Source: JANNMJ01 sp031426455 (lineage in GTDB: Bacteria > Bacteroidota > Bacteroidia > Cytophagales > Hymenobacteraceae). Taken from it: a stretch of 64,000 nucleotides of DNA. Within the stretch, counting starts at the first letter, position 1. The number at the start of each line of letters is the position of its first letter. The notes under the pieces are model-generated. The model worked only from the letters and a program-made list of their open reading frames with translations, was not told where the DNA came from and did no database searches. Shown here one piece after another: positions 1 through 8,584 of this stretch. Position numbers and translations under genes: made by a program. The stretch is from assembly GCA_031426455.1 (NCBI GenBank), contig JANPLI010000211.1, positions 1 to 64,000 of the forward strand. Direction: 5' to 3'.

Positions 1-54
1 CCACCTCACCACCTCACCACCTCACTACCTCACCACCGTACTACCTCACCACCT
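1..54. repeat. Tandem 8-bp repeat, probable arm of an intergenic hairpin cut by the window edge
   Basis: About seven copies of ccacctca (variants ctacctca and ccaccgta) run from the window edge into the end of the neighbouring minus-strand gene; that gene's TGA stop at 46-48 is made of repeat sequence. Other intergenic repeats in this window pair a G-rich arm with a C-rich arm, so a matching G-rich arm probably lies just outside. That last point is inference. Confidence 0.7.
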
Positions 55-1512
55 TTCGTACAGCCTCAAGTACACTTGCCCGCCGCGCGCTTCGTGCAGC
101 AGGTGCCAGCGGGTGGGGGTGCGTAGTTCGGCTAGCTGTGCGTTGGTGAAGCCGTTCATTACGTTCGATTCGAGGACGTACCGGTTTTGTTGGAGATCGA
201 CGGCGTCAAACGCGCGCTCGTCGGTGTTCAGATCGGGGAAGCGGAGCGGGTAGGCGTTGGGGTAGTCGGAGCCGACGGCGGAGAGCGGAATCCGGCGGCG
301 GGCCAGTTCTGCCAGCATTTGCTGACGAAGGCGGAAGTAGGGCAGGTGCGCGAGGCTCGCGTCCCAGCCCTTGGCGATGCCGTCCGGATAGACCCAGAAA
401 TGGCCGCTCAACAGGCTGACGAGGCACAAGCCCAGCACCCAGCGGCGAACGGATGGCGTGGCCAGCCGCGTGACGTGGTGCGCCACCCAGAGCGCAGCCA
501 GCAGGAAGACCGGCAGAAAGTAGCGGTGGCCAATGGGAATGGGGAACCGCGCCAGTAGTCCGGTGAGGGCAGCCAGCGGTACCAGCACCAATAGGGTCAG
601 GCGGGTGGAGGTGGGCGTCCAGGCGTGGCGGCGCCACACCACGAAGGCTACGCTCAGGCCTGTGGCCCAAATAGCTATGCGACCCAGGTCCAGCACCCGC
701 CAGCCGATGATGCCTAGATTGCGGACTACGCCCAGGGCGCCCAGCTCGGCGGGGCGCACGGCCCAGGGGCCGGATGGCCGGTACGCTACCCAGCCGTAAT
801 GCTGCTGAAAGGCGGCCAGCCAGCCCACGGTGGCCAGGGCCGCCAGCAGGTAGGCGGGCAGCAGTCGGCGTAGGGCGGTGCCGAGGGGTTCAGGGGCAGC
901 GGCCGGGCGGTGGCGGTCCAGTAGCCACCAGCTCAGGGCTTCGAGGAGGCCCAGGGCCGCTACCAGAAAGGTGCCCCGCAGGTGCAGCAGCGTGAGACCC
1001 ATCAGCGCCAGGGCGAGTTGCCAGCGGCGGCCGGTAAGCTGCGCGTGGAGGGCTGTCAGAAAAAGGGCGGTGAGGGCGATGTCGTGCGCTACCAGGGCGC
1101 CCTGCCCCAGCAGGGTGGGGTCGAGCAGCACGACGGCTAGTGCCAGCCCCGTGCCGGCTTCTGGCACGAAACGGCGCACCAGCGCCCACGCCTGCCAGAC
1201 CAGCAGCAGCAACCACGGTAGCATCAGCCAATGGCTGACGGCCAAGGTTTTACCGAATGCATACCAGCCCGCTGCCGTCAGCCAAGCCAGGGTGCCGGGG
1301 TAGCCGACGAACAGCGCATCCGGTACCCAGAAGGTGCGCAGGCTATTCGCATAATAAAATTGGCCGTAGCGCGAGACGAGCAGGATGCCGTCCCAGAAAA
1401 AGCCGTTGTGCTGCGTCAGCCACACCAGCAGTACGGCGCCCAGGCTGGCTAGCAGGAGGGGAGTCGAGCGACGGAACCCACGGCGAGGCGGGCCAGGAGA
1501 AACAGCATTCAC
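46..1512 (-). CDS. Polytopic membrane glycosyltransferase-like protein (GT39/ArnT-like fold)
   Basis: A 488-residue protein that is almost entirely hydrophobic, with about ten to twelve predicted membrane segments. An acidic residue sits in an early periplasmic loop (FFWDG, about residue 40), as is common in GT-C enzymes that use polyprenyl-phosphate sugars. The C-terminal 110 residues are more soluble (DYPNAYPLRFPDLNTDE region). The substrate cannot be read from the sequence. It lies 120 bp downstream of rodA on the same strand, but may have its own promoter: the minus strand carries CATCTTTG (1518-1525) five bases before the GTG start at 1512, which would give a leaderless mRNA. The last codons run into the 8-bp repeat. 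The family call rests on membrane topology and general composition, so it is tentative beyond 'GT-C-like'. Confidence 0.6.
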   Translation of the reverse strand: MNAVSPGPPRRGFRRSTPLLLASLGAVLLVWLTQHNGFFWDGILLVSRYGQFYYANSLRTFWVPDALFVGYPGTLAWLTAAGWYAFGKTLAVSHWLMLPWLLLLVWQAWALVRRFVPEAGTGLALAVVLLDPTLLGQGALVAHDIALTALFLTALHAQLTGRRWQLALALMGLTLLHLRGTFLVAALGLLEALSWWLLDRHRPAAAPEPLGTALRRLLPAYLLAALATVGWLAAFQQHYGWVAYRPSGPWAVRPAELGALGVVRNLGIIGWRVLDLGRIAIWATGLSVAFVVWRRHAWTPTSTRLTLLVLVPLAALTGLLARFPIPIGHRYFLPVFLLAALWVAHHVTRLATPSVRRWVLGLCLVSLLSGHFWVYPDGIAKGWDASLAHLPYFRLRQQMLAELARRRIPLSAVGSDYPNAYPLRFPDLNTDERAFDAVDLQQNRYVLESNVMNGFTNAQLAELRTPTRWHLLHEARGGQVYLRLYERW

Positions 1513-1632
1513 GTCGGCAAAGATGCGGCCCCGCGCTACCCCGCAGGTTGCCAGGCTAGCTTTTTCGCGCTGGTAAACTTTATCTGAATCCGGCTAATGC
1601 CTGTTAAAAGGGCCGTCTGGAAAAAGAACGAC

Positions 1633-2898
1633 TTACCGCATCAGGTCCTGCTTGCGGTTAGCGTCGATGGCGAGCAGGATGAAGAGCAGAATCGTGAACG
1701 ACCACAGCGACGAGCCGCCGTAAGAGAAAAACGGCAGCGGAATGCCCACCACGGGCGCCAGGCCGATGGTCATCCCGATGTTCACTACGAAATGGAAGAA
1801 GATGATCGAAGCCACGCAGTAGCCGTAGGTGCGGCCAAAAACTGATTTCTGCCGTTCGGCCAGCAGGATGATACGAAGTAATAGGCTGACGAAGAGCGTG
1901 ATGAGAACCATTGCGCCCACCCAGCCCCATTCTTCGCCCACAGTGCAGAAGATGAAGTCGGTGCTTTGCTCGGGCACGAAGTCGAACTTGGTCTGGGTGC
2001 CTTCCAGAAAACCCTTGCCCCAGAAGCCGCCGGAGCCGATGGCGATCTTGCTCTGATTCAGGTTGTAGCCCATTCCGCGCGGGTCAAGTCCTTGGTCGAA
2101 GAGCACCTGAATGCGGCGGCGTTGGTAGTCTTTGAGGACGTGGTTGATGAAGAAGTCCACCGAAAACACTTCCGCAATGGCTGCTATCCACACGCCCACC
2201 GGCACGGGCCAGCGCCGCAGCAGCCGCTGGTTGAAGAAGAACGCTGCCCCCAGCACCACCGTAAACGCGCCCACGAGCCAAGGAGGCGGTATCAGCATCG
2301 TCAGCACGAAAACGGCGCCCGCGCCCACGCCCACCACCAGAATCAGCGGCGACATTCCCTCGCGGAAGTAGGCCAGCAGCAGCGCCGCGAATACCAGTGC
2401 CTGGCCGGTTTCGTCCTGAAGCTTGATGATGAGGGGCGGCAGCAACGTGAGGGCCACGAGCTTGGCGTGGTCGCGCCAGGTCTGGTTTTGCAGGTTGGTC
2501 TGACTCAGAAACTTAGCCACGGCCAGGGCGGTCACGAACTTGGCAAACTCGGCGGGTTGAAGCCGAAGCGCGCCCACTTCGAGCCACGAGCGCGACCCTT
2601 TGATGCTGGGCGCAATGGCGAGCGTGAGCAACAGCAACCCCAGCATCAGTAGGTACCCCTGGTAAGCAAGCGCCTCGTACACTTTATAGTCCACCACCAG
2701 CAGGATGATGATGATTACCAGTGCCGTGCCGATCCACCAAAGCTGCTTGCCGGAGTTGAGGGTGAAGTCGAAGATCGGCTTCACCTCGTCGGGGTTGTAA
2801 ACCGCCGCGTACACGTTCAGCCAGCCCAGCGCCACCAGCGCGCCGTAAAGCAGCACGGTGGGCCAGTCGAGGTGACGGTTACGGCGGACTTGAGCCAT
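1633..2898 (-). CDS. rodA: RodA, SEDS-family peptidoglycan glycosyltransferase
   Basis: RodA polymerises lipid II into glycan strands in the elongation complex, working with PBP2 (mrdA, just upstream in the operon). The 421-residue protein has about ten membrane helices and SEDS hallmarks: SRSWLEVGALRLQPAEFAKF early, the long loop with DPRGMGYNLNQSKIAIGSGG, TDFIFCTVGEEWGWVG, and the C-terminal GIPLPFFSYGGSS motif. I start at ATG 2898 (MAQVRRNRHLDW). A longer in-frame version beginning at 2967 only adds residues translated from the AATGAGG repeat hairpin, so it is rejected. It is 88 bp downstream of mrdA, separated by that hairpin. Length and motifs are normal for Bacteroidota RodA. Confidence 0.96.
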   Translation of the reverse strand: MAQVRRNRHLDWPTVLLYGALVALGWLNVYAAVYNPDEVKPIFDFTLNSGKQLWWIGTALVIIIILLVVDYKVYEALAYQGYLLMLGLLLLTLAIAPSIKGSRSWLEVGALRLQPAEFAKFVTALAVAKFLSQTNLQNQTWRDHAKLVALTLLPPLIIKLQDETGQALVFAALLLAYFREGMSPLILVVGVGAGAVFVLTMLIPPPWLVGAFTVVLGAAFFFNQRLLRRWPVPVGVWIAAIAEVFSVDFFINHVLKDYQRRRIQVLFDQGLDPRGMGYNLNQSKIAIGSGGFWGKGFLEGTQTKFDFVPEQSTDFIFCTVGEEWGWVGAMVLITLFVSLLLRIILLAERQKSVFGRTYGYCVASIIFFHFVVNIGMTIGLAPVVGIPLPFFSYGGSSLWSFTILLFILLAIDANRKQDLMR

Positions 2899-2983
2899 TG
2901 GCAATGAGGAATGAGGAATGAGGAATGAGGAATGAGGACAGTGGCTGGGCCATTCTTCATTCCTCATTCTTTATTCCTCATTA
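2899..2983. repeat. Intergenic hairpin of AATGAGG heptads between mrdA and rodA
   Basis: The left arm (2903-2938) is five copies of the 7-mer aatgagg. The right arm (2950-2982) is the complementary series cattcct/cattctt/ttattcct. The loop contains ggctgggcc. The whole unit fills the gap between mrdA and rodA. A sister copy with a related loop sits at 6600-6681 between mreB and mreC. Confidence 0.85.
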
Positions 2984-2986
2984 AAA

Positions 2987-4825
2987 TCAGTGGTGGTTTT
3001 TGGGCTTGAAATTCCCTGCCTTCACCCAATCTTCCCAGCGTTTGCGTTCGGGCGAGATGGAGTCGGTTAGGTATTTTTCGATCATACATCCCGCCAGCGG
3101 CGCGGCCGAGAGGGCGCCGAAGCCGGCATTTTCGACGTACACCGCGATGGCGATTTTGGGGTTGTCGCGCGGGGCGAAGGCCACGAACACGGCGTGGTCC
3201 TCGCCGTGGGGGTTTTCAGCGGTGCCGGTTTTGCCGCACACCACCACGTTGGCCGACCGGCGGAGCTTCGCGAACGAGCCGGTGCCGAAGTCCACCACGT
3301 CCTGCATACCGTCGATTACTGGCTCGAAGTATTGCTGGTTCACGGCGGTGAAGTGCTTCTCGCGGTACAGGTCCAGGGGGCGGCCGTTCTTGCCGATGGC
3401 CCGCACCAGGTGCGGCGTGTAGTAGAAACCCCGATTGGCCATAATCGCCATCAGGTTAGCCATTTGGAGTGGCGTGACGCCGGTTTCGCCCTGTCCGATG
3501 CTGAGCGAATAGATCGTCGGAAATTTCCAGCGATGGTAGCCGTACACCTTGTCGTAGAAAGTGGCGGAGGCGATCAGGCCCATTTTCTCGTGCGGCAGGT
3601 CGGTGCCGAGCTTTTGGGCCAGTCCGAAGCTCTGCACCATCGGGCGCCAGGCTTCCATTCCGCGCCGCACGTCTTCAGTAGCCGAGCCGGTGCGTCCGCG
3701 CGCCACCATACTCCGGAAGACCTGGTAAAAGTACGGGTTGCAGGAATGCTTGATGGCGATGCGCAGGTTGCGGCCCGGCTCGTGGCCGTGGGCGCACTTC
3801 ACCAGGTTCTGGTTGCAGGGGTAGCCGGTTTCCGGGGTCAGCACGCCTTGCTGCATCGCCACGAGCGCCTGCACGAGCTTGAAGATCGAGCCAGGCGGAT
3901 AAACGGCCATCAGCGGACGGTCGAAGAGCGGGCGCTTGGGGTCGCGTAGTAGCGCCATATAATTGGTGCCGTACTGCTTGCCCGTGAGCAGGTTGGGGTC
4001 GTAGAACGGCGCCGAGATGAATGCCAGAATCTCGCCCGTGGCGGGTTCAATCGCCACCACTGACCCCACCTTACCGGCCATCAGCGACTCGCCGTAGGCC
4101 TGGAGCTTCAGGTCGAGGGTAGTCTGGATATCCTGCCCGGCCACGGCGGCCGTGTCGAAGGCGCCGCCCTTGTACGGGCCTTTCTCGATGCCGCGCACAT
4201 TCACCATCGTGAAGCGCGTCCCGCTGCGGCCCATCAGGTAGGGCTCGTATTTGGCTTCCAGACCACTGATACCCAGGTAGTCGCCGGAATGATAGCGGGC
4301 GTAGGATGAATCGGCAAGTTTCGCCGGCGAGATCTCGCCGATGTACCCCAGCGCGTGGCTCAGGCTGCGGTGTGGGTAGCCGCGCTCCGTGCGGGCGTTG
4401 ATGTAGAAGCCCGGAAAGTCCATCAGCTCGTCCTGGACGGCCGCGAAATCCTGCACGCTCAGCTTCGGTAGCAGCACCGACGGCCGGACGCGCGAAAACG
4501 TCCGGGCTGCTTTTAGCCCGGCGCGCAGCTCTGGCAGGGGTAAGCGGAACAGGCGGCAGAAGCGCACCGTGTCGAGGCCCTTGACTTCGCGCGGCACCAC
4601 CATCAGGTCGTAGATGGGCGTATTCTGCACCAGCAGCGCGCCGTGGCGGTCGTACACCAGCCCCCGAAACGGGTATTGCGTGGTCTTGCGAATGGCGTTG
4701 TTATCGGCGGCCAGCTTGTACCGGTCGTCGATGATCTGGAGCCAGAACAGCCGGGCCGCGAACACCACCGCGATAGCCAAAAAAATGGCCTGGACCGTGT
4801 ATTTGCGGTTTTCTAAATAATTCAC
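2987..4825 (-). CDS. mrdA: Penicillin-binding protein 2 (elongasome transpeptidase)
   Basis: Class B PBP that crosslinks the peptidoglycan made by RodA during cell elongation. The 612-residue protein has one N-terminal membrane helix (residues about 10-28), a pedestal domain and a C-terminal transpeptidase domain. All three active-site motifs are present: SIFK with catalytic Ser313, SCN at 361-363, and KTGT at 532-535. The start is GTG at 4825; it overlaps by four bases (GTGA) the stop of a short degraded ORF immediately upstream. The gene lies in the order mreB-mreC-mreD-mrdA-rodA, the classical rod-shape operon. Ends 88 bp before rodA. Confidence 0.96.
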   Translation of the reverse strand: MNYLENRKYTVQAIFLAIAVVFAARLFWLQIIDDRYKLAADNNAIRKTTQYPFRGLVYDRHGALLVQNTPIYDLMVVPREVKGLDTVRFCRLFRLPLPELRAGLKAARTFSRVRPSVLLPKLSVQDFAAVQDELMDFPGFYINARTERGYPHRSLSHALGYIGEISPAKLADSSYARYHSGDYLGISGLEAKYEPYLMGRSGTRFTMVNVRGIEKGPYKGGAFDTAAVAGQDIQTTLDLKLQAYGESLMAGKVGSVVAIEPATGEILAFISAPFYDPNLLTGKQYGTNYMALLRDPKRPLFDRPLMAVYPPGSIFKLVQALVAMQQGVLTPETGYPCNQNLVKCAHGHEPGRNLRIAIKHSCNPYFYQVFRSMVARGRTGSATEDVRRGMEAWRPMVQSFGLAQKLGTDLPHEKMGLIASATFYDKVYGYHRWKFPTIYSLSIGQGETGVTPLQMANLMAIMANRGFYYTPHLVRAIGKNGRPLDLYREKHFTAVNQQYFEPVIDGMQDVVDFGTGSFAKLRRSANVVVCGKTGTAENPHGEDHAVFVAFAPRDNPKIAIAVYVENAGFGALSAAPLAGCMIEKYLTDSISPERKRWEDWVKAGNFKPKNHH

Positions 4826-5079
4826 TTCACCGTGTACAGGAGCTTGTCGAGGTCAGAAGTCAGGCCTGACAACGATTTGATGAATTTCGGGCGTTCCACC
4901 GTGATGTAGGTGGCTTATTCATCGACCAGGATCCCGGCTTCGGTGCGCAGGGCGATGGACTGGTAATAGTCGGGCAGTTCCGGCCAGATTACGGGTGAGC
5001 GGAACGAAATAAGTGTTTTCGGTAGCGTCGTCGGGCAGCATCGCTCGCAAAGGTCGGTAGCAGGGGCAGCATGAGGCTG
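4822..5079 (-). pseudogene. Degraded ORF between mreD and mrdA (frameshift plus in-frame stop)
   Basis: The 281-bp gap between mreD and mrdA holds protein-like sequence in broken frames on the minus strand. One frame reads MLPDDATENTYFVPLT; a second continues with PELPDYYQSIALRTEAG and VDE, hits TAA (about 4915-4917), and continues in the same frame with ATYITVERPKFIKSL to a TGA (4822-4824) that overlaps the mrdA GTG by GTGA. The overlap and the low-complexity-free reading suggest a former small gene of about 80 codons translationally coupled to mrdA. I do not recognise the family. It could instead be chance open sequence. Confidence 0.4.
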
Positions 5080-5106
5080 ACCGCCGGGCGTTCGTCGCTT
5101 TGCGCT

Positions 5107-5628
5107 TTACCGCGCCGCCGGTTCCCAGAGCAGCAACTGGGCAATCAGCAGCGTGACTTCCGTGAACAGTGCACTGGCCAGAATCCGGGCGATGGCCCCG
5201 AAACCCAGCCCGATATGGCCGACTTCAATCCAGAAAACGGCCGTATGATGCACCAGCACGAGGGGCAGCGTGGCCAGGAGCCACCACGTCCAGCCCATCC
5301 GGTGGCCGTTCACGGTGTCCTGACTGTCGTAACCGTCGCGCGGGCGGATGATGCGCAACTGGCCCGCCCGCAGAAACGCCACCAGCACGCAAGCGGCGGC
5401 GTGAATGCCGCCGGTATCGTAGAACAGATCCAGCGTCCAGCCCAGCACAAAAGCGAGTAAAAGCTCCCAGGGACGGCCCAACTGAATCGGCAGGAAGAGC
5501 AAAAAGCCGACGTACACGAAGCAAAAGCCCGTATCGAAGAGCGCCAGGCGCCGGGCCAGCAACACTTGCGTCAGGATGAAAAGCGCAAAGCGCGCCGCCT
5601 GGAGGAGCCATTCACGGGTCAGCGTCAT
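5107..5628 (-). CDS. mreD: MreD-like rod-shape membrane protein
   Basis: A 173-residue integral membrane protein with about five helices, the size and topology expected of MreD, which couples the MreB cytoskeleton and MreC to the periplasmic wall-synthesis machinery. Sequence identity of MreD is always low; the call rests on topology and on a four-base ATGA overlap (5625-5628) with the end of mreC and on its place in the operon. The segment LGWTLDLFYDTGGIHAAACVL resembles the conserved G-x-x-D-x(5)-G-x-H/N region of the family. The next intact gene, mrdA, is 281 bp away, a gap occupied by a broken ORF. Confidence 0.85.
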   Translation of the reverse strand: MTLTREWLLQAARFALFILTQVLLARRLALFDTGFCFVYVGFLLFLPIQLGRPWELLLAFVLGWTLDLFYDTGGIHAAACVLVAFLRAGQLRIIRPRDGYDSQDTVNGHRMGWTWWLLATLPLVLVHHTAVFWIEVGHIGLGFGAIARILASALFTEVTLLIAQLLLWEPAAR

Positions 5629-6596
5629 CGGCGGGTTGCCTCCTTTCCGGCGCCTTGGGCGGCATTGCTTTCTGCCGCCATCCCGGCGCGGCCTTCGCCG
5701 TAAGAGCTTTTGGCTTCCAGCGAATCGCGGAGCGGCTTGACTAGGCTCTCGACGACGTAGGCTGTCAGCAGCCGCGCAAAGTCGGTAGCCAGCCGGACGC
5801 GGATCGTGCGGAACCCCTTATCCGGCTCCTGCCGGACGCCGGCCACGAAGCCCAGCAGTACGCCCGGCGGAAACACGGCGTTGTAGCCGCTGGTCACGAT
5901 GGTGTCGCCGGGGCGCACTTCCACGTGGCGCGGCACGAATTCCAGCGAAGCAAAGCGCGCGTTGTCGCCGGGCCACCGGATCGAGCCAATCGCATCGTTG
6001 CGGCGGATGCGCGCCGCCACCAGACTGCGCGAATGCAGCAGGCTGACCACCGTGGCGTAGCCGGCGCTCACCACTTTCACGCGGCCCACCACCCCGGCTG
6101 GCCCCACGACGCCCATTCCCGGCCGCACGCCGGCATCGGTCCCCACGTCGAGGGTCAGAAAATTGTCGGCCCGCGTAATGGAATTGTTGATGACGTGCGC
6201 CGGAATCAGGCGGTACGGCAGCGCGCCCCGGAACGGCGGGTGCAGCGAGTCGCGCCGAGCGGCCAGGCCGGGCCGCAGCACCGAGTCGAGGTCGGCGCGG
6301 GCGGCGGGCGTGGCGGGGTGCATAGCCGAATCGGCGATCGCCTGTCGGCCCCAAAGCTCGGTGCGGAGCCGGGCGTTTTCGGCTTGCAACACTTGGTTTT
6401 CTTCGCGTAGGTGCAGATATTCGGTAGCGCGGCTTTGCAGCGTCAGCAGCCGGCCAATGTAAACGTTGGCCGAGTTGAAGTACGCCGCGCGGTGGTAGGC
6501 GCTGTTCTGCACGATCAGGTACGCCGCCAAACCTTCCAGCAGCAGGAAAAGCAGCAGCGAGCGGTAGCGAAGAAGGAAAAGGAGAAGGTTGCGCAA
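5625..6596 (-). CDS. mreC: MreC rod-shape scaffold protein
   Basis: MreC is a bitopic periplasmic scaffold that links PBP2/RodA to MreB. The 323-residue protein has an N-terminal membrane helix (residues about 9-27), a coiled coil (about 50-85, LHLREENQVLQAENARLR) and two beta-barrel domains with family features such as NNSITRADNFLTLDVGTDAGV, GPAGVVGRV and SGYNAVFPPGVLLG. The C terminus is a charged, probably disordered tail. The apparent start is TTG (6594-6596) immediately after the heptad hairpin; no ATG fits the homologous N terminus. It overlaps mreD by four bases, so the two are probably translationally coupled. Confidence 0.93.
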   Translation of the reverse strand: MRNLLLFLLRYRSLLLFLLLEGLAAYLIVQNSAYHRAAYFNSANVYIGRLLTLQSRATEYLHLREENQVLQAENARLRTELWGRQAIADSAMHPATPAARADLDSVLRPGLAARRDSLHPPFRGALPYRLIPAHVINNSITRADNFLTLDVGTDAGVRPGMGVVGPAGVVGRVKVVSAGYATVVSLLHSRSLVAARIRRNDAIGSIRWPGDNARFASLEFVPRHVEVRPGDTIVTSGYNAVFPPGVLLGFVAGVRQEPDKGFRTIRVRLATDFARLLTAYVVESLVKPLRDSLEAKSSYGEGRAGMAAESNAAQGAGKEATRR

Positions 6597-6599
6597 AGC

Positions 6600-6681
6600 T
6601 GAATGAGGAATGAGGAATGAAGAATGAGGAATGCCGACGGCTGTGGGGCCATTCTTTATTCCTCATTCCTCATTCCTCATT
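6600..6681. repeat. Intergenic hairpin of AATGAGG heptads between mreB and mreC
   Basis: Left arm 6602-6632 (gaatgag repeats), right arm 6650-6681 (cattcctcatt repeats), loop with ggctgtggggcc. The right arm reaches the mreB TAA stop. Orientation, unit and loop core match the copy at 2899-2983, so the two are copies of one element in the same operon. Confidence 0.85.
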
Positions 6682-7705
6682 AAGTCAGCAGGACGTTTCG
6701 GAACCCTACGATATTCTTTAGCGCCGCGCCGGTACCGCGCACGACGGCACGGAGCGGGTCTTCGGCGATGTGAACCGGCAGTTTTGTCTTGCGGCTCAGG
6801 CGTTTGTCCAGGCCGCGGAGCAGCGCGCCGCCGCCCGTGACGTGAATGCCGTTATCGTAGATGTCGGCCGATAGTTCCGGCGGCGATACTTCCAGCGCCT
6901 TCATCACGGCTTCTTCGATCTTGGCGACGGAATTGTCTAGGGCATCGGCGATTTCGGCGTAATGTACCCGGATCACCTTCGGAATGCCCGTCATCAGGTC
7001 GCGGCCGCGCACTTCGTAGTCTGTTGGCGGGTGTTCGAGTTCGGTGAGGGCGGCGCCGACTTCAATCTTGATTTTTTCCGCCGACCGCTCGCCGATCAGC
7101 AGGTTGTGCTGGCGGCGCATATAGTCGAGGATGTCCTGCGTGAAAACGTCGCCGGCGGTCTTGATCGACTGGTCGCAGACGATGCCCGAGAGCGCAATGA
7201 CGGCAATTTCGGTGGTGCCGCCGCCGATGTCCACGATCATCGTCCCGACGGGCTGCTCCACGTCCACGCCGATGCCGATGGCGGCGGCCATTGGCTCCTG
7301 AATCATCCAGACTTCCTTGGCGCCAGCGTGTTCGGCGGAGTCGCGGACGGCGCGTTTTTCGACTTCCGTAATGCCGCTGGGAATGCAGATCACCATCCGG
7401 TGCGAGGGCGTGAAGAAGCGCGACGACGTGTCGATCATCTTGATCATCCCCCGAATCATATGTTCGGCGGCGTGGAAGTCGGCGATCACGCCGTCCTTCA
7501 GCGGCCGGATGGTCTTGATGTTGTCGTGGGTTTTTTCGTGCATCTGCATCGCCGTCCGGCCTACGGCGAGCACTTTATTGGTGGTCCGGTCGATGGCGAT
7601 GATGGAGGGTTCATCGACGACGATCTTGTCGTTGTGGATGATGAGCGTATTGGCCGTGCCGAGGTCAATCGCAATGTCGGACGTCAGAAAGCTGAAGAGG
7701 CCCAT
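6680..7705 (-). CDS. mreB: MreB actin-like rod-shape protein
   Basis: MreB forms membrane-associated filaments that position the elongasome. The 341-residue protein has the actin-fold ATP-binding signatures: phosphate-1 loop DIAIDLGTANTLI (residues about 9-21), phosphate-2 DIGGGTTEIAVI (about 164-175) and the adenosine motif GIHVTGGGALLRGLD near residue 288. Length is typical. It is the first gene of the mre-mrd cluster; a good -7 box lies about 88 bp upstream of the ATG. Separated from mreC only by a heptad hairpin, which might lower read-through into mreC; that is inference. Confidence 0.97.
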   Translation of the reverse strand: MGLFSFLTSDIAIDLGTANTLIIHNDKIVVDEPSIIAIDRTTNKVLAVGRTAMQMHEKTHDNIKTIRPLKDGVIADFHAAEHMIRGMIKMIDTSSRFFTPSHRMVICIPSGITEVEKRAVRDSAEHAGAKEVWMIQEPMAAAIGIGVDVEQPVGTMIVDIGGGTTEIAVIALSGIVCDQSIKTAGDVFTQDILDYMRRQHNLLIGERSAEKIKIEVGAALTELEHPPTDYEVRGRDLMTGIPKVIRVHYAEIADALDNSVAKIEEAVMKALEVSPPELSADIYDNGIHVTGGGALLRGLDKRLSRKTKLPVHIAEDPLRAVVRGTGAALKNIVGFRNVLLT

Positions 7706-7792
7706 TCAAAGGAAGGCACCGAAACGGGCGCCGGGCGGGAAGAGCAAGCGGGGAAGGAAGGCGGACGAGGGGTGGGCGGCGGTAGCAGCCGA

Positions 7793-7800
7793 CAAAGGTA
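7793..7800 (-). promoter_or_regulatory. Candidate -7 box of the mreB promoter
   Basis: Minus-strand TACCTTTG is a perfect match to the Bacteroidota -7 consensus TAnnTTTG. It would start transcription near 7786, giving a leader of about 80 nt before the mreB ATG at 7705. No clear TTG is found 19 bp upstream. Confidence 0.6.
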
Positions 7801-7888
7801 CGGCCGGAAGCAGCGCGGTTTTCGCGGCAACCGGCAACCGACGCGGAGCCCGCTTGTCGCCGGTCGCCGGAAACCGGGCGTGAGCGCA

Positions 7889-8503
7889 TCATTGGACGGA
7901 TTTTTCCCGCAAAAACGTCCCCGTATCGGTAAAATAGAGCAGCTTGCCCGGCAGCGTTACTTCCCAGACGCAACGCCCCGCCGGGTTTTCCAGCAAAATG
8001 GTTTCGCTGATGGTCTGCCCGGTATACTTTTCGGTCAAATAAGTAATGGCCGGGCTGGGCAGCGCCGATGCCCGCTGGTAGTAGCCCCGGTCGGCGCCCC
8101 GTTCAAAGGGCAGGTAACGCCACTGCGTGGGGTCGAATCTTTGGGAAGGCAAGGGGTCGGTTGGGGGCGCGCCCGCAGCATCAGTCTTTGATTTGCCCTT
8201 CGCTTTCTCCTTGGCTTTCGCTTTGGCGGCACTTCTGGTTAAGGCTTTGGATGCCGCGTTGGCCTCGGTGGATGGCACGGCATCTTCCGATGCATTTTCT
8301 GTGGCGGGGTAGAGCCGTGCCAGAGTAGCTCGGGCTTCATCGCGCGCTTTTTTGGTGCGGAACTGCCGGATGTACGCGTCCCGGGCCGCCGCCGACGGAG
8401 GGCCACTGGTCGGCCCGAATTGCGCCTGTACCTGTCCGCTCAGGCAACTCATCAGAAGCCCCACAAATCCCAGGCGATACCAGCGACGAAAAAAACGAGT
8501 CAT
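7889..8503 (-). CDS. Secreted protein of unknown function with Lys/Ala-rich linker
   Basis: A 204-residue protein starting at ATG 8503 (MTRFFRRWYR), which gives a typical signal peptide with cleavage near QVQAQF (about residue 27). After a short helical segment comes a charged Lys/Ala stretch (AAKAKAKEKAKGKSK) and then a compact C-terminal region, residues about 125-204, with PAITYLTEKYTGQTISE and CVWEVTLPGKLLYF. The end resembles small beta-rich domains that bind in the periplasm, but I do not recognise a family. It faces the mreB promoter region and is transcribed toward it. An upstream start at 8530 adds nine residues and breaks the signal peptide, so it is not used. Confidence 0.6.
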   Translation of the reverse strand: MTRFFRRWYRLGFVGLLMSCLSGQVQAQFGPTSGPPSAAARDAYIRQFRTKKARDEARATLARLYPATENASEDAVPSTEANAASKALTRSAAKAKAKEKAKGKSKTDAAGAPPTDPLPSQRFDPTQWRYLPFERGADRGYYQRASALPSPAITYLTEKYTGQTISETILLENPAGRCVWEVTLPGKLLYFTDTGTFLREKSVQ

Positions 8504-8584
8504 TTGAATGAATACGCAGCAAAAAGGCACATCAACTTCCGGCGGGCTGGCGCAACGACGCGTTTCGCCCTACCTTGCCCGTCG

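Noticed and set aside
2898..2967. N-terminal extension of rodA
   Set aside because: The extra residues are a translation of the AATGAGG hairpin; the same applies to extensions of eno (to 13485) and dapA (to 54814).
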